Source: Bradyrhizobium sp. WSM1743 (GTDB taxonomy: Bacteria > Pseudomonadota > Alphaproteobacteria > Rhizobiales > Xanthobacteraceae). From it: a stretch of DNA of 64,000 bases. Of the stretch, positions 8,854 through 17,224 are shown in pieces (the first letter of the stretch is position 1; every line of letters begins with the position of its first letter). The translations under genes were made by a program, and so were the position numbers. The stretch spans positions 186,001 through 250,000 of the forward strand of contig NZ_AXAZ01000002.1 in the NCBI RefSeq assembly GCF_000473065.1. The letters are read 5' to 3'. The notes beneath the pieces are model-generated. The model saw nothing but the letters and a program-made list of their open reading frames with translations. It was not told where the DNA came from and ran no database searches.

Positions 8854-10818
8854 TCAGCGCTCATTTATCCAAATCCGCATTTCGCCTTCGCCGCGGTTAC
8901 CCCAGCTGAACCACGGAATGAATGTCAGCCGCTGCGGTTCTAGCTGTCCAGGTACTTTGTCGTAGTTATAAAGCGCCGTTTCTTCAGAATGCGTGTGTTG
9001 CAACCGTGCCCCGTCGGCCTGCAGCAAAATCTTGCCGTTAAAGAGACCAGTTCCTTCCATAAGGGAAAACCGGCTGTCTGAGTGAAGCCAAAGGTTGTGT
9101 AACTCGGTCCCGTTGTCGGCCTCCTCCAGACAATAAATTAAGGGGCCACGCTGGATAGCCACCTTGCCGGCCAAATTGCGAAGTTGTGGATGGCCGTATA
9201 CGCGACGCACTTGCATCGGCAGCGATAATTTGACGCGATCTCCCTGCTGCCACGTTCGGCGAATGTGCAAATAGCCCTTGCGCGGCTCGCAATTCACAGG
9301 CTCGCCGTTCAGACTCGCCTGCGGCACGCTGCACCATTCTGGCAGGCGCAGGGCGAGCGTGTGGGCAATTGGCGGCGCAGATTCGACGGCAATTTCTACC
9401 TCTTCTCTCCAGGGATAGCTGCCGCTTATGAGCAACTGCAGCGCATGTCCGTCGACGGATATTGCTACTCTATTACCAACGTAGAGATTTACATAGAGCG
9501 CATCAGTGCTGGGCGTGTAGATGTAATGACCAATGGATGTGAAAAGCCGTGCAATGTTCGGTGGACAGCAGGCGCAGCCAAACCAAGGTCGTCGCACCGG
9601 CGAGACATGATTGTAGATGCCATTCGACCTCAGCGTTTTTGGATGCACTTCGAGCGGGTTAACATAAAAATAGTGACGCCCGTCGAACGCGATACTGCCG
9701 AGAACGGTATTGTAGAGCGCTCGCTCCATCACGTCGGCATAGCGACTGTCCAGTTCCAACTCCAGCATACGGCGCGCGAACATCATCAAGCCAATCGACG
9801 CGCAACTTTCCGCGTACGCCGTATCATTCGGCAAATCGTAATCGCTGCTGAACGCTTCGCCGGCACCTTGCGAGCCGATGGCTCCGGTAAGATAGATCTG
9901 GCGCTGGACCATGTTTTGCCATAGCCGTAGGCAAGTTTGGCGCTGCTGCTCGTTCTGGCGCAGACGCGCGAGATGAGCTAGTGCCGTCATTAGGTATACA
10001 AAACGAACTGCATGACCTGTTGCAGTCCGCTGCTCCGAAAGCGGCAAGTGCGCTTGGCTATATGCTTTGTTTTTTATCATCCAAGGCGTGCCGTCGGATT
10101 TGGCGGCGCGGGATTTCTGGCGCTTCTCGTACTCAATGTCGTAGAAGTGCGGCTCCGTGCCGCGTTGCTCCACGAAATAATTGGCTAGTGTGAGATATCG
10201 CCGCTCCTTTGTCGCTTCGTAGAGGCGTGCCAACGCAAGTTCGATTTCCGGATGGCCATCGTAGCCGTGCAACTGATCGCGCTCTGGGCCGAAAACTGTG
10301 CCGAGGTGATCAGCAAGCCCGCAAACGACCTCCAGCAATCGCCGTTTGCCAGTTGCCTGAAAGAACGCGACACCGGCTTCAATCAAGTGGCCCGCGCAAT
10401 AGAGTTCGTGGCACTCCGCTAGGTTGGTCCAGCGCTCCTGAGGCGCGTTCAGTATGAAATAGGTGTTGAGATAGCCGTCGCCACATTGGATGGCCGCCAT
10501 CAATTCAATCAGCTCATCGGCGGCTTTCTCCAGGTCTGGATTTGGTGTCTGGCATAGCGACCATGCAGCCGCCTCAAGCCATTTTGCGACGTCACTGTCC
10601 TGAAAAACCGTGCCATGGAACTCGCCCCTCGCAAGTCCGGCCGCAACGCGGAAGTTCTCTACCGCGTGGCTCGGTATCGCCTCAGGATTCCGATCGTTTA
10701 GCACCTCCCATTGGTAGGGAATTGCCACTTCCCTGACCAGTTGCTGGCATTGCCCAATCAGCGGATCCAAGACTTCTAGATTGTGAAGATCGACTTCGGC
10801 CACATTCCGATCACTCAT
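8854..10818 (-). CDS. GH127 beta-L-arabinofuranosidase
   Basis: A 654-aa glycoside hydrolase of family 127 (HypBA1 type), which releases beta-L-arabinofuranose, classically from hydroxyproline-linked arabino-oligosaccharides of plant glycoproteins. The zinc and catalytic residues are all present and almost at HypBA1 numbering: Glu337 and Cys339 in AYAESCASIG, and Cys417-Cys418 in GCACCPPN (Cys417 is the nucleophile in the family). Length is normal and the gene is intact. There is no signal peptide, so it should be cytosolic and act on imported oligosaccharides. An AAGGAGG sequence six bases upstream supports the ATG. The start overlaps (ATGA) the stop of an upstream unidentified frame. It lies in a symbiosis region, so the plant cell wall or arabinosylated peptides are plausible substrate sources. 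Confidence 0.92.
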   Translation of the reverse strand: MSDRNVAEVDLHNLEVLDPLIGQCQQLVREVAIPYQWEVLNDRNPEAIPSHAVENFRVAAGLARGEFHGTVFQDSDVAKWLEAAAWSLCQTPNPDLEKAADELIELMAAIQCGDGYLNTYFILNAPQERWTNLAECHELYCAGHLIEAGVAFFQATGKRRLLEVVCGLADHLGTVFGPERDQLHGYDGHPEIELALARLYEATKERRYLTLANYFVEQRGTEPHFYDIEYEKRQKSRAAKSDGTPWMIKNKAYSQAHLPLSEQRTATGHAVRFVYLMTALAHLARLRQNEQQRQTCLRLWQNMVQRQIYLTGAIGSQGAGEAFSSDYDLPNDTAYAESCASIGLMMFARRMLELELDSRYADVMERALYNTVLGSIAFDGRHYFYVNPLEVHPKTLRSNGIYNHVSPVRRPWFGCACCPPNIARLFTSIGHYIYTPSTDALYVNLYVGNRVAISVDGHALQLLISGSYPWREEVEIAVESAPPIAHTLALRLPEWCSVPQASLNGEPVNCEPRKGYLHIRRTWQQGDRVKLSLPMQVRRVYGHPQLRNLAGKVAIQRGPLIYCLEEADNGTELHNLWLHSDSRFSLMEGTGLFNGKILLQADGARLQHTHSEETALYNYDKVPGQLEPQRLTFIPWFSWGNRGEGEMRIWINER

Positions 10819-11150
10819 CTCGTTCCTCCTTGGCGTGCGGCGAAGGGAGCCCAGTAAGCCACCTCACCACGATTACGTCGTTGAGGTTGTGGCTCTGAGA
10901 TTTGCGGCTGCACACTCGTAGTTTCGGTGCGAGGGTTCAAACGATAGAAATGGTGAGGCTGCCCTAAGGCGCCGCACTCCCAGACGTGCGGTGACAGCAG
11001 TCGTTCGACGAGGGGGACAGCAATTCCCCTGCCGATTATGAGGACCGGTTCTTCGGGCAACCCGATCTGCAGCTCCGCGTTAGGAACCCGATGCGATCGC
11101 TGGCCCACCAACCGGATTTGGCAAATCGTGCTAATCCCACGTCGTCGCAA
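10815..11150 (-). CDS. Unrecognised frame overlapping the GH127 start
   Basis: An open frame of up to 111 codons ends in a TGA that overlaps the GH127 start as ATGA, the arrangement expected for the last gene of a coupled pair. The predicted sequence has no motif I can name; the middle part (AELQIGLPEEPVLIIGRG) looks protein-like, while the C-terminal third is rich in Gln, Pro and Arg. GH127 genes are often preceded by sugar ABC-transporter genes, and this could be a decayed C-terminal end of one. It may equally be chance. Confidence 0.25.
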   Translation of the reverse strand: MRRRGISTICQIRLVGQRSHRVPNAELQIGLPEEPVLIIGRGIAVPLVERLLSPHVWECGALGQPHHFYRLNPRTETTSVQPQISEPQPQRRNRGEVAYWAPFAARQGGTR

Positions 11151-11930
11151 GGCTAATCGATCCTGCTATACGAGCGGGTGACTATCGCTGGATCAGATAG
11201 TGGTCAATAGTACTCGCCTGCCGCATATACAGCCAGGGGCGCCGCGCCCTTCCGGTGCGGCGGCCCCTGCACTTGGTTTTGGGCCCTCGACCTTGCGCGG
11301 GAATGTCAGGTATCTAACAATCCATTTGATAACACGTATCAGGCCGGAGGGCCGCGGTGGTGCGTGTGGCCCAACCAGATTGCGTGAACCGCTGCCACGC
11401 GCGATCGAAGAGACACACTGGACTGCTAATCCTAAGCAATCGTCCCGGGGCGAAATGCATGCTCGACGTGCCCGACATCGCGCGAATGCTGGCAATCGGG
11501 AAAAGTAAGTTGTCGCACGTATGCGCCGCCAGTGAATAAGCTGGGCCGGAGCGGCCCGAAGCCGTTGTGCGCCGACTTGGTCGTCGACATCGGCGAGGTG
11601 GGAGGATGAGTTAGAGAGTATCTTTTGTAAACCGAGCTTCAGGCTGACTTGGCCCTGCAAAGCAGATCGCGGGCTGGGTAACCGAGAGCCGACTTCGATC
11701 TTCCAATTGTCCGTAATCCCACTTGTTATCGACCGTTCGTTCCGCTCGAACGGCAGGAAGGTAACGCTCGCTCCCATTACGTTAGTCGGTTGACGATGAT
11801 GACGCAAGCAGGGCTGATTCTGCTCATCGAGCTGATCGGTCTATGATTGACCTATTGATACAGGGATCGTTCTCTTTCTGAGCTCGCCCAGGCCATTAGT
11901 GCCCTCAAGGTCCGATATAACACTGTAGCC
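11151..11930. other. Intergenic region downstream of glmS
   Basis: About 780 bp without a recognised gene. Long frames exist on both strands but in mutually exclusive phases and without family features. A weak nod-box-like stretch (AATGTCAGGTATCTAACAATC, around 11311-11331) occurs on the plus strand but is degenerate and leads to no gene. No terminator with a clear T run was found behind glmS. Confidence 0.45.
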
Positions 11931-13757
11931 TCATTCCACAGTCACCGATTTTGCTAGGTTACGCGGCTGATCCACGTCCGCGCCCCTTACGAGAGCGGTA
12001 TGGTAAGCCAAGAGTTGAACCGGAATGGCATAGACCATCGGCGTAAAGCTTGCGACCATCTCAGGCAGCACAATGGTCATGAGTGTGTCCACCGCCGCTT
12101 CCAAAGCACCCTTCGAATCGGTGATCAGGATGATTTTGCCGCCCCGAGCCGCAACTTCTTGCATATTCGAGACGGTCTTCTCGAAGACATCATCATAAGG
12201 TGCGATCACCACCACAGGCACGGCCTCATCGATCAGTGCGATCGGTCCGTGCTTGAGCTCGCCGGCGGCATAACCTTCTGAGTGGATATAGGCAATTTCC
12301 TTCAGCTTGAGTGCGCCCTCCAACGCCAAGGGGGCCGATGTGCCACGACCGACATAGAGCACGTCCCTTGAATCGGCGATATAACGCGCGAGCTTCTCGA
12401 TCTGCGGCTCGATCAACAGCGCCGCAGCAATCAACCGCGGCACTTCGATAAGCTCACGCACGAGCCTCGTTTCATCGATCTCAGACACCTTACCGCGCTC
12501 TTTGCCTGCTGCGACGGCAAGCGCCGCTAATACCATCAGCTGGCAGATGAATGCCTTGGTCGAGGCGACGCCGATTTCCGGCCCCGCCAGCGTCGGCAGA
12601 ACGGATTCGCTCTCGCGCGCAATCGTCGACGTTGCGACGTTGACCACAGATATCGTGTGCACGCCCTGGTTCTTGGCATATTGCAGTGCAGCTAGCGTGT
12701 CAGCGGTTTCGCCCGACTGCGAGATGACGATCGCGAGATCGCCCCGGCGCAAAGGCGCCTCCCTGTAGCGGAACTCGGACGCTACGTCGATCTCGACAGG
12801 CAAGCGCGCCAGCCGCTCGAACCAGTATTTGGCGATGTGCCCGGCATAGCTTGCAGTGCCGCACGCGGTAATTGAGATACGCTGAATGGTTTTAAAGTCG
12901 AACGGCAATGTGACCGGCAGGACGACGCGCTTGGCGGCCATATCGAGATAATGCGCCAATGTCTTGCCGGCCACTGTCGGCTGCTCGTGGATTTCCTTGG
13001 CCATGAAGTGGCGATAATTCGCTTTGTCCACGAGGAGTGACGATACGCCAGACTTTGATGTTTCCCGCTGGACGACAGATCCGTCTGCGCTATAAATCAT
13101 GCACATCGCGCGCGTAAGCACGGCCCAGTCGCCGTCTTCAAGATAGGTGATGGTGTCGGTAAGAGGCGCGAGCGCGATCGCGTCCGATCCTAGATACACT
13201 TCGCCGTCACCATGTCCGATCGCAAGGGGGGACCCCTTACGCGCACCGATCAAAAGATCGTCGTGGGCTTTGAAAAGGAATGCCAGCGCGAACGCACCGC
13301 GCAGTCGTGGCAGCGACGCCTGTACCGCATCCCGCGGCGAGTAGCCCCTCTTGAGATAAGATTCGACGAGATGCGCCACCACCTCCGTGTCTGTCTCTGA
13401 GTTAAAATGAGCTCCATTCCGCTCCAGTTCGGCTCGCAGCTCGCGGAAATTCTCAATGATCCCGTTATGAACGACCGCGACATTTTCCGTCGCATGCGGG
13501 TGAGCATTGCTCTCGGTCGGCTTTCCGTGAGTCGCCCAGCGGGTATGACCGATGCCGGTATGACCCAACGGCGGATAATAGCGCAGCTGCTCTTCAAGGT
13601 TTCTCAACTTACCTTCAGCGCGGCGGCGCTCGATACGGAGACCTTCGAGAGTCGCGAGGCCTGCGGAGTCATAGCCACGATATTCCAATCGCTTGAGCGA
13701 CGCGACCAACTGGCCAACGACCGGACCACGCCCCAAAATGCCAACAATTCCACACAT
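11931..13757 (-). CDS. glmS: Glutamine--fructose-6-phosphate aminotransferase (GlmS/NodM)
   Basis: A 608-aa enzyme that makes glucosamine-6-phosphate from fructose-6-phosphate and glutamine. The start is placed at the ATG giving MCGIVG, because Cys2 is the glutaminase nucleophile after Met removal; the longer frame from a TTG three codons earlier would bury it. The N-terminal class II glutamine amidotransferase domain shows RWATHGKP and the HNGIIEN loop. Two SIS domains follow (ITACGTASYAG, SQSGETADT, GRGTSAPLALEGALKLKEI). The C terminus ends LAKSVTVE as in the family. In rhizobia a symbiotic copy is called nodM and supplies glucosamine for Nod-factor backbones; the neighbouring fucose genes favour that role here. 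Whether a second, housekeeping glmS exists cannot be seen. Confidence 0.95.
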   Translation of the reverse strand: MCGIVGILGRGPVVGQLVASLKRLEYRGYDSAGLATLEGLRIERRRAEGKLRNLEEQLRYYPPLGHTGIGHTRWATHGKPTESNAHPHATENVAVVHNGIIENFRELRAELERNGAHFNSETDTEVVAHLVESYLKRGYSPRDAVQASLPRLRGAFALAFLFKAHDDLLIGARKGSPLAIGHGDGEVYLGSDAIALAPLTDTITYLEDGDWAVLTRAMCMIYSADGSVVQRETSKSGVSSLLVDKANYRHFMAKEIHEQPTVAGKTLAHYLDMAAKRVVLPVTLPFDFKTIQRISITACGTASYAGHIAKYWFERLARLPVEIDVASEFRYREAPLRRGDLAIVISQSGETADTLAALQYAKNQGVHTISVVNVATSTIARESESVLPTLAGPEIGVASTKAFICQLMVLAALAVAAGKERGKVSEIDETRLVRELIEVPRLIAAALLIEPQIEKLARYIADSRDVLYVGRGTSAPLALEGALKLKEIAYIHSEGYAAGELKHGPIALIDEAVPVVVIAPYDDVFEKTVSNMQEVAARGGKIILITDSKGALEAAVDTLMTIVLPEMVASFTPMVYAIPVQLLAYHTALVRGADVDQPRNLAKSVTVE

Positions 13758-14736
13758 ATCGATCAATGCAGCCCAAGTTCAAGGAGTCCGAGGTCCCCCT
13801 ATAGGAATCCGATCATGAAATTCGCTTGCCCGATGGTAAGAGGTGTCAAGCTCGGGCTTTTTCGCGGCGGCCTGTATCGCCGCCGCATCCGCAAGCGTGA
13901 GTTAGACCTCCTTCAGCCATCATCGCTTCGCCCGGCCACATTCCGCGTTTGATTTCCGATCGAGTACAAACTGCGCAGCAGCTCTAGCTTGAATTGTCCT
14001 GTCTTACTGGAGACATTTTTCCCGCGCGGGTTTAAGAGACTTAGCATACTCGGACCTAGGCCAACTTACGCGCAGTAGGTAAAAGGATTAACGTCGAAGC
14101 TCCATTGTACGAACGTAAGCTCTGGATATCTAAACGTTCCACGATCTATACCAACGTTTGTTACTCTTTCTCATTTTGTCTTGTCGGTCGTCCACTTCCT
14201 GCCGCGAATTGGATATTGGCAACAGGGCTGATCATGGTTGATGAGTCGACCGCTAAGACTGCGTGTTCTGTTCGGAAGTTAACAGCGCTTTGTAGACTGC
14301 GACCCGATGCGCAGGCTTGACTGGTGCTGGCTTGCATGCCGTCATTCCAACAAATGCATTGTGCGGCCTCAACTCGCCGCTCTTCGCAATGACGAGACCA
14401 CCACGAGAATGCATACATGCGCCTGAGGATAGATAAGGAGCACAGACCGTTGCGGAGCACGCGTAACGTCGTTTGCCATCCATCTCGCCTGCTTGGGATC
14501 ATCGCGTTGCGAGGGTTAGTGGCTCCATTTTTTGAAGCTCAATGTGTTGGCATCCTTCAGTGCAATTATAAATCAATGTATATGGTGTGCATTCCTGCAT
14601 GATGTGTATGACTGGAGCTAACGATCGCTTTCCTTTAATTCCGGGTGGAGCGCGCGTGCGCATCTAGATTTTTCGAGAAACGGCTTCGCAATGGTGCTTC
14701 ACAGCGGGGCTCTTTACGACGCAACTAAGGGAGACC
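13758..14736. other. Divergent intergenic region between glmS/nodM and gmd/noeL
   Basis: Nearly 1 kb with no recognised gene between two divergent operons. A degenerate nod-box-like element lies near its centre (14099-14156). The gmd-proximal 150 bp are comparatively AT-rich. Small frames in this stretch look like chance. Confidence 0.5.
14099..14156 (+). promoter_or_regulatory. Degenerate nod-box-like element
   Basis: The first half CTCCATTGTACGAACG agrees well with the NodD half-site consensus, and the words ATCTAAAC and TACCAACG of the second half are present, but the halves are separated by about six extra bases and a further offset before TACCAA. On the opposite strand a GGTAAAA word sits just left of it. 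It could be a diverged nod box serving nodM and noeL, or chance. Confidence 0.3.
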
Positions 14737-15822
14737 ATGGCGGCTCAGGACTCAAAGCGGCGCGTTGCGCTGATTACCGGCGTCACCGGGCAAGACGGCG
14801 CATATCTCACGGAGTATTTGCTCGGTCTCGGCTACACCGTGCATGGGATCAAGCGCCGGTCGTCCTCATTCAACACCGCGCGCGTCGATCATCTCTATCA
14901 AGATCTGCATGCCGGCGACGTGCGGTTCCTGATGCACTATGGCGACATGACGGATTCGACCAACCTGATCCGCCTGGTGCAGCAGATCCGGCCGACCGAG
15001 ATCTATAACCTGGCCGCCCAGAGCCACGTTCAGGTCAGTTTCGAGAGCGCGGAATACACCGCCAATGCCGATGCGATCGGCGTGCTGCGCCTTTTGGAAG
15101 CGATCCGCATCCTCGGCATGGAAAATGAGACACGGTTCTACCAGGCCTCGACCTCGGAGCTTTACGGGCTCGTGCAAGAGGTGCCGCAGAGGGAAACCAC
15201 GCCATTCTATCCGCGTTCGCCCTATGGCGTCGCCAAGCTCTATGGCTACTGGATCACGGTGAACTACCGTGAGGCGTATGGCATGTTCGCCAGCAACGGC
15301 ATCCTGTTCAACCATGAGAGTCCGATTCGCGGCGAGACGTTCGTGACGCGCAAGATCACCCGCGCTGTCGCCGCCATCGAGGTCGGCCTCGAGAACAAGC
15401 TTTATCTCGGCAATCTCGACGCCAAGCGCGACTGGGGCCATGCTCGCGACTATATCGAGGGCATGCACAGGATCCTGCAGGTCGACGAGCCCGGTGACTT
15501 CGTGCTAGCGACCGGCGAGACGCGGTCGGTCCGCGAGTTCGTCGAGTTGGCGTTTGCCGAGGTCGGACGCAGCATCGAATGGCGCGGCAAGGGCATCGAG
15601 GAGGTCGGCGTCGACAAGACGTCTGGCAAGACCTTGGTGCAGATCGATCCGACCTATTTCCGTCCGACCGAGGTTGATCTCCTGATCGGCGACGCCAGCA
15701 AGGCGCGCGCGAAACTCGGCTGGGCGCCGAAGACGCCGTTCTCGCAATTGGTGAAGGAAATGGTCGCCAGCGATCTCGTCCAAGCGAAGCAGGACGCAGC
15801 CGATGGCAAGCACGGGGTTTGA
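14737..15822 (+). CDS. gmd: GDP-mannose 4,6-dehydratase (Gmd/NoeL)
   Basis: A 361-aa short-chain dehydrogenase/reductase that converts GDP-D-mannose to GDP-4-keto-6-deoxy-D-mannose, the first step to GDP-L-fucose. The NADP-binding motif is [10 protein letters not shown] at residues 15-24, followed by the Gmd signature [12 protein letters not shown]. The catalytic Ser/Thr region reads [10 protein letters not shown] and the Tyr-x-x-x-Lys pair is YGVAK. A GGGAGA ribosome-binding sequence precedes the ATG. The gene overlaps fcl by 20 bases. In Bradyrhizobium and NGR234 the symbiotic homologue is noeL, and its product feeds 2-O-methylfucose decoration of Nod factors through NodZ. NodZ and the methylase NoeI are not in the window. 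Confidence 0.95.
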   Translation: MAAQDSKRRVALITGVTGQDGAYLTEYLLGLGYTVHGIKRRSSSFNTARVDHLYQDLHAGDVRFLMHYGDMTDSTNLIRLVQQIRPTEIYNLAAQSHVQVSFESAEYTANADAIGVLRLLEAIRILGMENETRFYQASTSELYGLVQEVPQRETTPFYPRSPYGVAKLYGYWITVNYREAYGMFASNGILFNHESPIRGETFVTRKITRAVAAIEVGLENKLYLGNLDAKRDWGHARDYIEGMHRILQVDEPGDFVLATGETRSVREFVELAFAEVGRSIEWRGKGIEEVGVDKTSGKTLVQIDPTYFRPTEVDLLIGDASKARAKLGWAPKTPFSQLVKEMVASDLVQAKQDAADGKHGV

Positions 15823-16810
15823 GCTGAAGGGCAAGAGGGTTTTCGTCGCAGGCCATCGCGGCATGGTCGGCGCGGCGCTGATGCGTCGGCTGGCGCGCGA
15901 ACAGGCCGATCTCTTGACGGTGTCGCGCAGCGAGGTCGACCTGCGCGACCAGGCCGCGGTGAATGCCTGGTTTGCCGCGAAGCGGCCGCAGGCCGTGTTC
16001 CTCGCCGCCGCTAAGGTTGGCGGCATCGTCGCCAACAACACACTGCGCGCCGAGTTTCTCTACGACAATCTGGCGATATCGAGCAACGTGATCCAGGCGG
16101 CCCATGCCACTAGATGCGAGAAGCTGATGTTCTTCGGCTCCTCCTGCATTTATCCGCGCCTGGCGCCGCAGCCGCTGCGAGAGGATTCGATGTTGGCGGG
16201 CCCGCTGGAGCCGACCAACGAACCCTATGCCATCGCCAAGATCGCCGGCCTCAAGATGGCCGAGGCCTATCGCAGCCAGTACGGCGCCGATTTCATAAGC
16301 GTGATGCCGACCAATCTCTACGGCCCCGGCGACAATTATCACCCCGAATACAGCCACGTCATCGCCGCGCTGATCCGCCGCTTCCACGAGGCCAAGATTT
16401 CGGGCGGCGGCAACGTGGTGGTGTGGGGCACCGGCACGCCGCGCCGGGAATTTCTCTACGTCGACGATCTCGCCGACGCCTGCATCCATCTGATGAAGAC
16501 CTATTCCTCGCCGGAATTGGTCAATATCGGTACCGGCGAGGACATCAGCATCGCCGAGTTAGCACTCATGGTGGCGGCCGCCGTCGGTTTTCGCGGTGAG
16601 ATCAGCTTCGACGCGTCGCGCCCGGACGGCACGCCGCGCAAGCTGCTCGACGTCGGGCGGCTGTCCGGGCTCGGCTGGCGCGCCACGACCTCGCTCGAGG
16701 ACGGGATTCGGCTGGCGTACCGGGCGTATCGGGCCGACAGCGACGGACGGCACCCGAGTGATCTGCCTGTTCCCGATAACGGGCCGATCCTACGTATCAA
16801 TCGGCGGTGA
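15803..16810 (+). CDS. fcl: GDP-L-fucose synthase (Fcl/NolK)
   Basis: A 335-aa epimerase/reductase that turns GDP-4-keto-6-deoxymannose into GDP-L-fucose. It shows the Rossmann motif [22 protein letters not shown], the SSCIYP segment, and YAIAK with the catalytic Tyr and Lys. The C-terminal substrate-binding part has [14 protein letters not shown]. The start codon lies inside the last codons of gmd, so the pair is translationally coupled. The symbiotic name is nolK. The GC content of both genes is higher than that of the flanking non-coding DNA. Confidence 0.95.
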   Translation: MASTGFELKGKRVFVAGHRGMVGAALMRRLAREQADLLTVSRSEVDLRDQAAVNAWFAAKRPQAVFLAAAKVGGIVANNTLRAEFLYDNLAISSNVIQAAHATRCEKLMFFGSSCIYPRLAPQPLREDSMLAGPLEPTNEPYAIAKIAGLKMAEAYRSQYGADFISVMPTNLYGPGDNYHPEYSHVIAALIRRFHEAKISGGGNVVVWGTGTPRREFLYVDDLADACIHLMKTYSSPELVNIGTGEDISIAELALMVAAAVGFRGEISFDASRPDGTPRKLLDVGRLSGLGWRATTSLEDGIRLAYRAYRADSDGRHPSDLPVPDNGPILRINRR

Positions 16811-17224
16811 ACGTCCACCCTAGCTGACCTCACGTAACAATCAATTTTGCTTCCCAGTTGAGCGCGGATGGCAAGACGATCGCCCAGGGGGCTCGATGAT
16901 CGACCTCCTTGGTGGCTTCAGCGTGATTGGGTTGAAGCTGGGATCATGGTCCTTATATGGACGCCTCAGGCGCGCCGTGGCTTTGTCGTCGACCGCGTCT
17001 TTGCCATTGGCAACCAGGCCCAGAGCAGCTTGGCCCCCTTGCGTGCAAGGTCTGGTGTCCGAAGGCACCATCAGGACCGATGGTGCCGAAGCGGTGCCGA
17101 CCGAACGCTGGGTACTTGAGAACGTATGTCGCTTTGTCGCGTTGACGTTTACGGCAGGAAACGGCACGCCTTGATCATCCGTATGTAGCGATACCGGATA
17201 CGGTAGTTGACGAAGACCAAAGGC
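16811..17224. other. Intergenic region upstream of the DUF5695-like gene
   Basis: About 410 bp without a recognised gene. A TAACAATCAATTTT word at 16835-16848 resembles the 3' core of a nod box, but the upstream half is at the wrong distance and the ACCAATC tail is missing. No clear promoter or terminator is visible. Confidence 0.45.

Noticed and set aside
11289..11345. Possible nod box on the plus strand (AATGTCAGGTATCTAACAATC)
   Set aside because: The second half has one base too few, the first half agrees at only about half of its defined positions, the ACCAATC tail is absent, and no gene follows.
15356..16489. Long minus-strand frame opposite gmd-fcl (377 codons)
   Set aside because: It is the antisense of two strongly supported genes and is caused by high GC at third codon positions.
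16818..16860. Nod-box-like core TAACAATCAATTTT before the DUF5695-like gene
   Set aside because: The upstream half site is about four bases too close and lacks GATG, and the 3' tail is missing. Kept only as a note in the intergenic entry.
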